This document shows, piece by piece, positions 1 through 8,990 of a DNA stretch of 64,000 nt (position 1 is its first letter; each line of letters opens with the position of its first letter). A model generated the notes under the pieces. That model had not been told where the DNA came from. It saw only the letters and a list, made by a program, of their open reading frames with translations, and made no database searches. This DNA comes from Dehalococcoidales bacterium. GTDB taxonomy: Bacteria > Chloroflexota > Dehalococcoidia > Dehalococcoidales > UBA2162. The DNA is taken from contig JAFGCW010000028.1 of the NCBI GenBank assembly GCA_016932435.1, positions 33,557-97,556 of the forward strand. Direction: 5' to 3'. The position numbers were made by a program, and so were the translations under genes.

Positions 1-624
1 AAACTGACAACCGAAAGCTACGATTATACCGATTTCACGCTGATTGAAGCTGTAAAAGGATTCGAGTTGACCGTTAAGCAGTCGCAATCATATAAGATAG
101 AAATAACAACCGATGATAATATCCGGAAATATCTGGATATAAACAAGACCGGTAATATTCTCAAGATTGGTCTCTCAGGTGGACATATTGACCTGACCAC
201 CCTGAGAGTGGAATTATCGATGCCCGGTATAGAAGGGATCAACCTTTCGGGCGGAGCAAGTGCCACGATTACCGGTTTTAACTCAGATAAATCCTTTTCT
301 GTCACGTTGACCGGAGGAAGTGTATTGACAGGAGATATCATCTCCGGTGATGCGGGATTCGGCATTTCAGGGGGAAGCGTGGTCACACTCAGCGGGTCCG
401 GCAAAGACCTGATGGTCAGGAGTTCGGACGGCAGTGAATTAACCCTCGATGAATTCCCGGTAAATAATGCAGATATCAATATCGACGGAGGTGGTCGATC
501 CTTTTTCAATATAAAAGGGAAGCTGGATACCGTACTTACCGGCGGCTCCGAGTTATATTACACAGGTGACCCGGAAATGGGTGAGGTTAACATTTCCAGC
601 GGTTCAGTACTGGAAAAAAGGTAA
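1..624 (+). CDS. DUF2807 (head GIN domain) protein, 5' partial
   Basis: The frame is open to the first base of the window, so the gene starts upstream; the TTG at 67 is internal. The visible 207 residues match the DUF2807 putative auto-transporter adhesin fold: a run of short beta strands with Gly-Gly-Ser/Ala turns (SGGASATI, TGGSVLTG, SGGSVVTL, TGGSELYY) that suggests a right-handed beta-helix. The protein ends with SSGSVLEKR. Family members are usually exported or lipid-anchored surface proteins of unknown function; the N-terminal signal is outside the window. Fold assignment is confident, role unknown. Confidence 0.75.
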   Translation, partial: KLTTESYDYTDFTLIEAVKGFELTVKQSQSYKIEITTDDNIRKYLDINKTGNILKIGLSGGHIDLTTLRVELSMPGIEGINLSGGASATITGFNSDKSFSVTLTGGSVLTGDIISGDAGFGISGGSVVTLSGSGKDLMVRSSDGSELTLDEFPVNNADINIDGGGRSFFNIKGKLDTVLTGGSELYYTGDPEMGEVNISSGSVLEKR

Positions 625-728
625 ACAGTAACAATACCATCTCAAACATTCCAGAGGTTATAGAGTAATTCTGTCTACCGACCGAGTAAGACTTTGTTAA
701 ATAGTGATTATCAGGCTATAATATAGGC

Positions 729-1268
729 GTGAGTAAGCCGGATACATTAATCACCGACTACCAGCACGAGTTAATCGAAGACCATCACTCATTCGGCAGC
801 GGTCGTTATGGACTGCGTGTGATGTTGCCGATGGATATCAGTCCCGCCTTCCCATATATTAATGCGGTCCTCGACGATACCATTTACGATCACGAAAACA
901 GCATTCTGATAGGATTCAGCAATAAGAAACGATATGCTTTCCGCCCCCATGAAATTCAACTCGGAATGGTCGCCGACCCGTCGGATGTATCGGGTATCAT
1001 AGAAGAAGTCATTGAGCTGGTAAACAAGGTCTGGAAAGACCGGGACAAAATCGAACCCAATTACATTGAAAGAAAGTTCCCTCCGGTGTTTGAAATATAT
1101 AAGATGCTTCCGGGTACAAATTGCAAAGAATGCGGCTATCCTACCTGTCTGGCATTTGCCGCCGACCTGCGCAGCGGAAAAGTAAGACCTGAGGTTTGTG
1201 TTAAGCTGTCAGATCCTGAATACAAGGAATCCAGAGATAAAATTTACTCCATTTTCACACTGGAATAA
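729..1268 (+). CDS. Fe-S cluster domain protein (CxxCGYPTC motif)
   Basis: A 179-residue protein with a GTG start. The C-terminal third holds TNCKECGYPTCLAFA followed by a Cys about 17 residues later. This is the four-Cys [4Fe-4S] domain found in RnfB, the CODH/ACS gamma subunit and related redox proteins. The N-terminal 115 residues are not recognised. It lies 15 nt before the molybdopterin oxidoreductase gene on the same strand, so it is probably co-transcribed and may feed electrons to that enzyme or help mature it (inference). No membrane segment or signal peptide is visible. Confidence 0.7.
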   Translation: MSKPDTLITDYQHELIEDHHSFGSGRYGLRVMLPMDISPAFPYINAVLDDTIYDHENSILIGFSNKKRYAFRPHEIQLGMVADPSDVSGIIEEVIELVNKVWKDRDKIEPNYIERKFPPVFEIYKMLPGTNCKECGYPTCLAFAADLRSGKVRPEVCVKLSDPEYKESRDKIYSIFTLE

Positions 1269-1283
1269 GCCAAGATATAAACG

Positions 1284-3482
1284 ATGACTGACCCGAACGA
1301 GAAAAAGATACCCACCTTCTGCTCTCTCTGCGGACCGACAATGGGATGCGGAATTTATTGCTATGTAAAAGACGGCAGACTGGTCAGGGTAGAAGGAATT
1401 AAAGAATCGCCCCGCAACAGGGGGAAACTGTGTCCCAGGGCTTTCGCTTCGGCACAGTGGTTATACTCTCCCCAGCGGCTGAAATACCCGCTGAAACGCA
1501 TCGGTAAAAAAGGCGAGGGCAAGTTCGAGAAAATTAGCTGGGATGAAGCTCTCGAAACAATCGCCGACAAACTCCTTGAACAAAAAGAGAAATACGGCCC
1601 GGAATCGCTCGCGATACTTTCCCCGGCAAGGAGAAGCTACAGCGACTACCTGTTCCGGTTCCTGGTAGTTCACGGAAGCCCAAACTACGGTCACAGCGGA
1701 ATATGCGCTGTCCAGCGTGCTTTCGGATTCGCCTACACGCTTGGAGTACCGATGCTTGCACCGGATTATGATAACGCCGATCTTATCATCATCTGGGGAG
1801 GTAATCCCGTATATTCCGGGACACCCCAGGGTGGTCTGGAGAGGATTCTGAACGCAAAAGACAGGGGTGTAAAGCTGGTAGTGGTAAAGCCCCAGATGCA
1901 GCCTGACGCCGCCAAAGCGGACATCTGGATGCCTGTCAGACCGGGTACAGATGGGGCTCTCGCCCTGGCAATGCTTAACGTGGTTATCACTGAAAAGCTG
2001 TATGAACAAGAATTCGTGGATAAATGGTGCTTCGGTTTCGATAAACTTGTTCCGCATCTACAGCAATATACGCCGGAATGGGGTGAAACGATTACAGGCC
2101 TTCCTGCAGAACAGATACGAGATGTTGCCAGATTGTATGCAAAAACGAAAGCCGCCTGCATATACGCGGGAAATGCCTTCGACCAGGCAGTCAGTTCCAA
2201 TAACGCCGTCCGGGCTCTGGCAATACTGATAGCAATCACCGGTCACCTGGACAGGCTCGGATGCAACATTGCTCCAAACTTCAACCCCAATATGCCCAGG
2301 GCTAAATCGGTACACCTGAGAGAAAGATACACCCAGGAGATGGTAGAAAAACTGGTGGGTCCCGAGATCCCGATCTGCTTCCAGCCGTTTATCGAGGGCA
2401 CTTCATCAGCTTATTATAAATGCCTGGACAGTGTCCTGACGGAAAAACCATACCCGGTGAAAGCCATAATAGCACCCGGTACTCAGCCGACAGTTATCAC
2501 CCGCGGGACGAAGAGGGTAATAGAAGCGCTTGAAAAGCTTGAGTTTTTCGTAGTCGTGGACGTGATGCAGAATGCGTCCATGCCATGGGCTGATATCGTG
2601 ATACCGGTAGCCACGATGTATGAGTCCGACCATCCCTTCGAAGGCGGAATGGGTAACTGGTTGATGGCGAGAAACCAGGTGGTAGAGCGGATGGGTGATT
2701 ACAAATCGGACTACGAATTCTGGCTGGACCTGGCTGTAAAAATGGGATACGGAGATGATTTCTGGAATGGCAGCATCGAAGACTGCATGAATTACCAGTT
2801 GGAAGACTTCGGGATTACGATGGAAGAATTAAGAAAGCATCCGACCGGTATAGTCTATGAAGGCGGAAAGCCTGAATATGAAAAGTATGAAAGGCTGTTC
2901 TCTACACCAAGTCCACGCCTTTCCCGGGCGCCGTACCTTCCCCAGGGAAAAGTAGCCATCTACAATACATCCTTCGAAGAAAACGGCTTTAACCCTCTGC
3001 CGGAATGGGTGGAACCTCCGGAAAGTCCGACCTCTACACCCGAATTACTAGAAAAGTATCCTCTCATTTTATCTGATACTCACACCTCCGAGGTATACAA
3101 CGCCGGCTGGCTGCGTAATATTCCCTACCTGCGCGAGATACAGCCTGATCCATGGCTGAATATCAACCCGAAAACAGCAAAGGTACGCGGAATAGAAGAC
3201 GGAGACTGGGTAATAGTAGAATCGCCGCACGGTTCGATGAAAGTAAGAGCCAGACATTTTCCAGGTATAAGCCCTGACGTGGTAATGAGCCTGCAGGGCT
3301 GGTGGCAGGGATGCGATGAACTGGGTAAACCGGGTTATCCGCTGTTGGATGGAGCCGGAACGAACGGACTTTACAGCGTGGATCCTGAAAAAGCGTTCGA
3401 CCCGCTGGTCACGGCAATGCCAAAGCAGACCCTGGTTGAAGTGAGGAAAGTTGATACCACACCGGAAAGAGGCAGCCGATAG
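1284..3482 (+). CDS. Molybdopterin oxidoreductase catalytic subunit (DMSO reductase superfamily)
   Basis: A 732-residue enzyme with the usual domain order. The N-terminal [4Fe-4S] ligands are C13, C16, C22 (or C26) and C50; C13-x2-C16-x5-C22 is two residues wider than the common CxxCxxxC spacing. The Mo-bis-PGD body follows, then a C-terminal MoCo-dinucleotide domain from about residue 590. GSPNYGHSGIC places C141 where PsrA/PhsA-type enzymes carry the Cys ligand to Mo. There is no Tat signal, so a cytoplasmic location is expected. It abuts the ferredoxin-like subunit gene with no gap (TAG then ATG), giving a two-subunit oxidoreductase. Substrate cannot be assigned; polysulfide, thiosulfate or an organic substrate are all possible. 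Confidence 0.9.
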   Translation: MTDPNEKKIPTFCSLCGPTMGCGIYCYVKDGRLVRVEGIKESPRNRGKLCPRAFASAQWLYSPQRLKYPLKRIGKKGEGKFEKISWDEALETIADKLLEQKEKYGPESLAILSPARRSYSDYLFRFLVVHGSPNYGHSGICAVQRAFGFAYTLGVPMLAPDYDNADLIIIWGGNPVYSGTPQGGLERILNAKDRGVKLVVVKPQMQPDAAKADIWMPVRPGTDGALALAMLNVVITEKLYEQEFVDKWCFGFDKLVPHLQQYTPEWGETITGLPAEQIRDVARLYAKTKAACIYAGNAFDQAVSSNNAVRALAILIAITGHLDRLGCNIAPNFNPNMPRAKSVHLRERYTQEMVEKLVGPEIPICFQPFIEGTSSAYYKCLDSVLTEKPYPVKAIIAPGTQPTVITRGTKRVIEALEKLEFFVVVDVMQNASMPWADIVIPVATMYESDHPFEGGMGNWLMARNQVVERMGDYKSDYEFWLDLAVKMGYGDDFWNGSIEDCMNYQLEDFGITMEELRKHPTGIVYEGGKPEYEKYERLFSTPSPRLSRAPYLPQGKVAIYNTSFEENGFNPLPEWVEPPESPTSTPELLEKYPLILSDTHTSEVYNAGWLRNIPYLREIQPDPWLNINPKTAKVRGIEDGDWVIVESPHGSMKVRARHFPGISPDVVMSLQGWWQGCDELGKPGYPLLDGAGTNGLYSVDPEKAFDPLVTAMPKQTLVEVRKVDTTPERGSR

Positions 3483-4043
3483 ATGACCACACAATACGGA
3501 TTCTATTTCGATGCCGACCGGTGTATCAACTGTCGTGCCTGTGATGTTGCCTGTAAAAGTCTCAACAAGATTGAAATCGGAGTTTACTGGCGGAAAACGG
3601 TGGAAATATGGTCGGGTGTATTTCCCGATGTCAGCCGTACCTTCGTTTCATTATCCTGCATGCACTGCGCCGAACCCGCCTGTGCGAAAGCCTGCCCGGC
3701 CAAGGCAATCATCAAACGTGAAGAAGACGGGATAGTGATTGTCGACCGTGAAAAATGCACCGGTTGCGGTATCTGCTACGATGCCTGTCCTTACGGAGTG
3801 CCGCAGTTCGGGATTGACAGAATTATGCAGAAATGTGATTTCTGTATCGAGTCGGGTGGTGAACCGGCCTGCGTTGCTCCGTGTCCGGCGAACGCCCTCT
3901 TTTACGGCACAATGGAGGAACTGGCCCGGATAGCAGAAGAGATAGAAGCTGAATTACTCACCGGAGCAACTATCCCATCACTCTATATCCGCAACCGGCG
4001 AAAAGCATCGATTCCCCACGAACTACTCAGGTTACCAGGCTGA
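3483..4043 (+). CDS. 4Fe-4S ferredoxin-type subunit (DmsB/PsrB/NrfC-like)
   Basis: A 186-residue electron-transfer subunit with four cysteine clusters arranged as in DmsB/PsrB: CINCRACDVAC near residue 15, CMHCAEPACAKACP near 59, CTGCGICYDACP near 87, and a split set near CDFCIESG...CVAPCP. It should bind four [4Fe-4S] clusters and pass electrons to or from the molybdenum subunit encoded directly upstream. The start codon follows the upstream stop without a gap and its own stop overlaps the next ATG (TGATG), so the cluster is translationally coupled. No membrane anchor subunit (PsrC/DmsC type) follows. Confidence 0.92.
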   Translation: MTTQYGFYFDADRCINCRACDVACKSLNKIEIGVYWRKTVEIWSGVFPDVSRTFVSLSCMHCAEPACAKACPAKAIIKREEDGIVIVDREKCTGCGICYDACPYGVPQFGIDRIMQKCDFCIESGGEPACVAPCPANALFYGTMEELARIAEEIEAELLTGATIPSLYIRNRRKASIPHELLRLPG

Positions 4044-4783
4044 TGTGGATATAGATAACCGCATTCGTTGTTATAATAGTCCTTCTCCTGATCTGTTTAC
4101 ACCGCGTTCGGTCTGAAAGGGTTGTAGGTCCGGAAGAAGGAATCGAGGATGATGCGACGGTCGATTCTTATGAGAAAGTAAGCCGGATGCTTCCGTTCAA
4201 GATACTCAGAATCCTGGCAATCCGAAGGCTGAAGAAGATGGACCCACGGGGATTACTGGCTGATATCGGCTGCGGTCCTGGTTATTTTACCGGTGATATG
4301 GCAAGAGCTTTACCTGATGTGACTATTACTGCAGTAGATATCGCCGACGAAATGCTTGTAAGAGCCAGGAGGAATCTTTCGTCGCCTGATATAGCCGATA
4401 GAATCAATTATCAACAGGGAGATATCCATGCGTTGCCCTTCGAAGATAATTCGCTGGATTTTGTTGTCAGTACATTCTCCTTGCACCACTGGGCAGAACC
4501 TCCCCGGGCATTCCGGGAGATACACCGGGTACTGAAACCACAGGGACAGTTTCTAATTTTCGATACCCGGAGAGACAGTCCGTGGCTATATTACCAGGCA
4601 TTAAAACTTGTCCAGAAATTCATACTGCCTTCGCAACTCCAGGAGAAAAACGAACCGACCAGTTCCGTAATGGCAAGTTACGCTCCTGAAGAAGCTGTCG
4701 ACTTCTGCGAAGGTATACCTTTCAGTGGACTCTCCGCCAATCCCGGCTTTTTTTGGCTGTTTGTGTCAGGGTATAAGACCTAA
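4043..4783 (+). pseudogene. SAM-dependent methyltransferase with N-terminal TM helix, interrupted by TAG at codon 4
   Basis: The ATG at 4043 overlaps the upstream stop (TGATG) and reads M-W-I, then TAG at 4052-4054, then stays open to 4783. After the TAG the frame encodes a hydrophobic helix (TAFVVIIVLLLICL), a linker with VDSYEKVSR, and a class I methyltransferase domain with LADIGCGPGYF (SAM motif I), a motif II Asp (TAVDIAD) and a CXXC-free core. The next in-frame ATG is 4187; it has no Shine-Dalgarno and would remove the anchor and linker. The likely explanation is a nonsense change (for example TGG to TAG) or a base-call error. If ATG 4187 is used, a soluble 198-residue enzyme results. 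Confidence 0.7.
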
Positions 4784-4913
4784 TAAACAGACGAGGTTTA
4801 GGGTCGAAGTCTCACCACAGGAGGAAACTGCCCCTGAAATAATGATGTACATCGTACTTATTTAAACATTTATACGTCACATACGATATTATATCAATAT
4901 CTGTTTTCTTCTT

Positions 4914-5152
4914 TTTCCCTCTCCCTCTATTACGAGCTGTCTCCCTCTCCAAATGGAAAGGGAGATACTCAAAAATAACATTGTCTTCTTTGCTAACTAA
5001 CTCTCGTTAACCTCAACCACGGCTCGTGAGGTGTATTCCTATCCAACTCATAATCTACTTCTTCAGAAAACCAATAGGGCAACCGAATATGGTATTTTCG
5101 AAAGTCCCTTTTCCTTAAAAAGGAAAAGGGACTATTCGTAACAGGGATGAGG
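4914..5152. repeat. Hairpin-ended MITE-like repeat, copy A
   Basis: One of four related elements of about 240 bp. The left end has CCTCTCCCTCTATTACGAG and then a small hairpin (CTCCCTCTCC / GGAAAGGGAG) and TACTCAAAAAT; the right end has the mirror order GGTATTTTCGAAAG, a hairpin (CCCTTTTCCTT / AAGGAAAAGGG), and CTATTCGTAACAGGGATGAGG. The ends are imperfect inverted repeats of one another. It lies in the 700-bp gene-free stretch 4784-5485, in which nothing else but a possible promoter was seen. The nearby stretch at 4880-4900 (GATATTATATCAATA) also occurs beside copy B. Confidence 0.7.
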
Positions 5153-5329
5153 TTAAGGAAAGAAAAGGAGATATATATTTTCATCGAGATTATGAGTAAG
5201 TCCTTGATATCTCCAGGACTTCTAATTAATAATCTTCTGAGGTCGAACGCAGGTAGAGACCGCATCCGTCACTATGCTGTATTTAGCTGATACCTCTTTT
5301 AACCATCTCCTCAATTTCATAATAAAAAC

Positions 5330-5359
5330 TTAACGAATTCTTTACAGTATATTTATAAT
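5330..5359 (+). promoter_or_regulatory. Possible sigma-70 promoter for the histidine kinase gene
   Basis: TTAACG at 5330-5335 and TATAAT at 5354-5359 are separated by 18 nt. The leader to the kinase would be about 120 nt. Only the -10 box is a consensus match. Confidence 0.35.
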
Positions 5360-5485
5360 CTTTATGCCACCCTTTTTGCCGATATGATATCTTCTATATG
5401 TCTGAATGTATTTCCGAGGGTAAATCATGGTCAGGTGGAGATGACAGGTTTAACAAGGATGTTCGGGTGACCTTGACAGAAGTAG

Positions 5486-6709
5486 ATGTTCTTTAAAAAT
5501 ACCTTTAGTAGAGAAAGCAGGAATTTTTATATGGATTCATTTCAATCTCAATCAGAAGATTTATTCAGAAGCTTAGCAATTAGTTCTCCGGTAGGTATAT
5601 ATATCATTCAGGAAGGTACATTTAGGTATATAAATCCGGCATTCGAAAGATATACCGGGTATACTGCGGAAGAATTGATAGGAATAAACTCGCTAAAACT
5701 CGTTGTACCGGATGACAGGGATATGGTCAGAGAAAAAGCAATAGAGATGCTGAAGACTCAGGATTTTCAAGCATATGAATATCGAAGCTTAACGAAAGAT
5801 GGAGATGTGAAATGGATTCTGGAAACCGTTGCTCCGATTAATTACAAAGGGAAACGGGCAACAATCGGAACCTACGTTGATATTACCAGCCGAAAGCAAG
5901 TAGAAGAACAGGTTGAACTGCTTTATGAACACGAAAAAGAATTACGTCAAAATCTAGAAAATGAGATGCAGCGACGCGTTGATTTCATGCATACGGTAAT
6001 ACATGAGCTGAAAACTCCTCTCGTTCCGATTATTGCAGCAAGTGATCTGCTGTCCGGGCAGGTGAAGGAGGAAACGAGTGTTAAGTTATCGGAAAGTATC
6101 CAGAGAAGTGCTTCAACACTAAATACAAGGATTGACACATTACTCGATATTGCGCGAGGTGAAGTTGGTACTTTAACACTAGAATATAAAGAGGTAAATC
6201 TATCGAATATACTGCATCAGATATATAATGAAATGCATGCTTCTGCTATGATACGTGGCACCAACTTTTCTTCCGATATACCCTCCACCCTCTCCAACAT
6301 ACGGATTGATGAATCCAGGATAGAACAGGTTGTGGTAAATTTACTCTCAAATGCTTTCAAATTTACCCCGGAGAATGGTGAAGTATCTATTAGTGCAAAG
6401 ATGAGTGACGACTCGTTGTTAGTCGAAGTTAAGGATAATGGCCCCGGGATAGCACAAGAAAACTTCAGTAAAATCTTCGAGCCGTATTACCGGGTTGAAA
6501 ACGGTAATCATCAACCTGCAGGACTGGGACTTGGACTGTCTCTATGCAAGACCATCGTCGAAGCTCATGGGGGTAAAATATGGGTAGAAAGCGAAATCGG
6601 TAAAGGAAGTACCTTCTGCTTTACTATCCCTCTTCAGGTAGGAAAAAGCTTTGACAAAGTAGAATTAACTAATAAAAGTGAGTCAGGGAAGAGTACAAAC
6701 ACTCTTTAA
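5486..6709 (+). CDS. PAS-domain sensor histidine kinase (soluble)
   Basis: A 407-residue kinase without membrane segments. A PAS domain spans about residues 25-140, followed by a short coiled coil. The HisKA domain carries H173 in VIHELKTPL, and the HATPase domain has the N box (NLLSNAFKF), G1 (DNGPGI) and G2 (GLGLGLSL). PAS often senses redox or a ligand; here the ligand is unknown. ATG 5531 (M-D-S-F) has a better spaced AGGA upstream than ATG 5486 and may be the real start, shortening the protein by 15 residues. A single-domain response regulator follows 110 nt downstream and is the probable partner. Confidence 0.9.
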   Translation: MFFKNTFSRESRNFYMDSFQSQSEDLFRSLAISSPVGIYIIQEGTFRYINPAFERYTGYTAEELIGINSLKLVVPDDRDMVREKAIEMLKTQDFQAYEYRSLTKDGDVKWILETVAPINYKGKRATIGTYVDITSRKQVEEQVELLYEHEKELRQNLENEMQRRVDFMHTVIHELKTPLVPIIAASDLLSGQVKEETSVKLSESIQRSASTLNTRIDTLLDIARGEVGTLTLEYKEVNLSNILHQIYNEMHASAMIRGTNFSSDIPSTLSNIRIDESRIEQVVVNLLSNAFKFTPENGEVSISAKMSDDSLLVEVKDNGPGIAQENFSKIFEPYYRVENGNHQPAGLGLGLSLCKTIVEAHGGKIWVESEIGKGSTFCFTIPLQVGKSFDKVELTNKSESGKSTNTL

Positions 6710-6818
6710 TATATGAATTAGTGCCTCAGAATCGTAATCGTTGGTAAACAAAGGGTGATACATACAAGAAGGTAATAATCTCAAGTAGAAATTAGATGGT
6801 TATTGGGGAGTTGGGGAT

Positions 6819-7193
6819 ATGAGTAAAAAAAGTATTCTGGTAGTAGATGACGAACAACATGTAAGGGAATTGCTAAAACGGATTCTTGAAGAAGAATACG
6901 AAGTGATATTAGCCGAGAATGGTAAAGAAGCTCTAAGTAAATTTAAAGGTACAAAACCGGATTTAATAATCTCAGACATTAAGATGCCTGAGATCGATGG
7001 CTTACAGTTACTGGAAGGCATTCGGGAAGAATCGAACATACCGGTCATCATACTTACCGGAATTAACGACCCGGACACAGTTATTAAGGCTTTTTCCCTG
7101 GAAACCGATGATTATGTGAGGAAACCATTCAGTAAACGTGAGTTATTGCTCCGTGTGAATAATAAACTTAAGCGAACAAGAAAAGACAAATAA
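6819..7193 (+). CDS. Single-domain response regulator (CheY-like receiver)
   Basis: A 124-residue stand-alone receiver domain with the acidic pair D10/D11, phosphoacceptor D53 (ISDIKMP), T80 and K102 (RKPF). No output domain follows, so it must act by protein contact or as a relay intermediate. A GGAG-type ribosome site (GGGAGTTGGGG) precedes the ATG. The preceding histidine kinase on the same strand is the likely phosphodonor. Confidence 0.93.
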   Translation: MSKKSILVVDDEQHVRELLKRILEEEYEVILAENGKEALSKFKGTKPDLIISDIKMPEIDGLQLLEGIREESNIPVIILTGINDPDTVIKAFSLETDDYVRKPFSKRELLLRVNNKLKRTRKDK

Positions 7194-7465
7194 CATAATC
7201 AGAACAGTCTCAACTGGAGCCAGATTCCATGGTTACTAACCGGAACTCCATCTGACATGATACTCTGTTTTACTCAGCCGCCCTGGTACAAACCTTAAGA
7301 AAATCCACATTTCCCTGTCTGGGTTCTTAAAAAGTTGCGCTATCAAAACAAACAAACGATAATGAAAGAGGGTTATCTTTCTTTTCAATCCTCAAAACCG
7401 AGGAATTCACCCAGGATATCTACTATTACAGGAGTGGCGTATCTGCGGCTAATTCACGCTGCATA

Positions 7466-8722
7466 ATGTTGATAAATATGGCCAATATATTCACGAAAAT
7501 CTCGAACTTAAAAACTATCAGTTCGTTCAAAATACCAGCTTACCGTATGTACTTTCTGGGCTTGATAGGGATATGGGGTTCATTCAGCATGAACCAGGTA
7601 GCCCAGACCTATCTTATGTACGAGATCACAGGCTCCACTGCCATGCTTGGAGTTATTACCCTGGCCAGTACCGCTCCGATACTGATACTATCTCTTTTCG
7701 GCGGTGCGGTTGCGGACAGGTTCCCTAAAAAACTGCTTATCATACTAAGCCATGCAGGTTTTGTATTCATTTTCCTGGGCTATGCAATAGCGGATATCAC
7801 GGGCTATCTTTCTCCGGCTCATCCCGAATCATGGTGGGTGTTACTGGCAGGCGGTTTACTGATGGGTATTATAATCGCCCTTTCAATGCCGGCGCGGGGA
7901 GCGCTCATACCTGAAATTGTTGACCGGGAAAGATTAATGAACGCCGTTTCACTGAACATCATGGGGATGAGTTTCTTTCAGATGACCATCCCTGTCATAG
8001 CCGGATATATCATCGCTGATTTCGGGTATTCCAGCATCTTTTTTATAATGGCCGGAATTAACGCAACCTCGATTTTCTTCAATTCTTTCCTGCCGAAAAT
8101 ACCGGCAAGACCCGTAGTAAACAAAAACGTCCTGGTCGATATAAAGGAAGGTTTCAAATACATTCTGAAAAATCGGACTATCCTGCTTGTCCTACTTCTG
8201 TTCATCTCCTCTGTTTTGCTGGTAAATCCGCTTCAGATGCTGATGCCAGTCTTCGCAAAAGACATACTGAAGGTCGGAGTGGAAGGCCAGGGAACCCTTA
8301 TGAGCCTGATGGGCGCGGGTTCTATTTTCGTATCACTTGTACTTGCGTCACTTCCATCCAGGAGGCGTGGCATTACATTGCTGATATCCAATCTCTGCAT
8401 GGGAATAGCCGTGGTATTATTTGCTTTTTCAACCTCTTGGCTCTTATCGATGATCATGATGGTACTCATAGGGATAGGACGAATCGGCGCAGACGCCTGC
8501 GGCAATACACTCATCCAGGCATACACCGATGTTACAGTCCTGGGAAGAGTGAACAGTATCGTAATGGTCAGTTTCGGCCTGGGAGGTTCGGGAGCCCTTA
8601 TCATAGGGGTGCTGGCTGAGTCAATCGGCGCACCCTGGGCTCTGGGATTGTTCGCTATTATCCTCATTTTTACTTCAATAGTCGCGATTGTTTTTCTTCC
8701 CAGTGTGAGGAAACTGGAATGA
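7466..8722 (+). CDS. MFS transporter (EntS/DHA3-like exporter)
   Basis: A 418-residue integral membrane protein with about 12 hydrophobic helices. It has the MFS loop 2-3 signature (GGAVADRFPKK) and the second-half counterpart near LPSRRRG. Length and pattern fit the DHA3/EntS group of drug or siderophore exporters. ATG 7478 (M-A-N-I-F) is an equally plausible start. It is followed 268 nt later by a clear paralogue in the same direction, so the two arose by tandem duplication; each copy has kept all helices. Substrate unknown. No Shine-Dalgarno is evident. Confidence 0.9.
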   Translation: MLINMANIFTKISNLKTISSFKIPAYRMYFLGLIGIWGSFSMNQVAQTYLMYEITGSTAMLGVITLASTAPILILSLFGGAVADRFPKKLLIILSHAGFVFIFLGYAIADITGYLSPAHPESWWVLLAGGLLMGIIIALSMPARGALIPEIVDRERLMNAVSLNIMGMSFFQMTIPVIAGYIIADFGYSSIFFIMAGINATSIFFNSFLPKIPARPVVNKNVLVDIKEGFKYILKNRTILLVLLLFISSVLLVNPLQMLMPVFAKDILKVGVEGQGTLMSLMGAGSIFVSLVLASLPSRRRGITLLISNLCMGIAVVLFAFSTSWLLSMIMMVLIGIGRIGADACGNTLIQAYTDVTVLGRVNSIVMVSFGLGGSGALIIGVLAESIGAPWALGLFAIILIFTSIVAIVFLPSVRKLE

Positions 8723-8990
8723 AGATCAGCCTGCTCTTGGTATTATCCTGTTTACGTACATACCAGTTCACCGGAAGATACCATGTTAGTGAACGCGAAG
8801 ATTAGAGAAATCCCCGCTGCAACAACGTTGTGTTTTGCTTGATCTCCCGATTTTGTCTTCTCTCAGCGTTTGTTGGTCACCTTAAAACTAAGGTAAGATA
8901 TTACAGAATGCATTCTTTAAATTTCCATCCCTCTTTCAGCAGGATTGTTTTACTTTTCGTCTTCACGAAGATTCAGGAATTAATAACCGA

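Noticed and set aside
4052..4054. TAG in the methyltransferase as pyrrolysine
   Set aside because: It falls in a non-catalytic N-terminal spot before a TM helix, the gene is not an MtmB/MtbB/MttB type, and no pyl genes are visible in the window.
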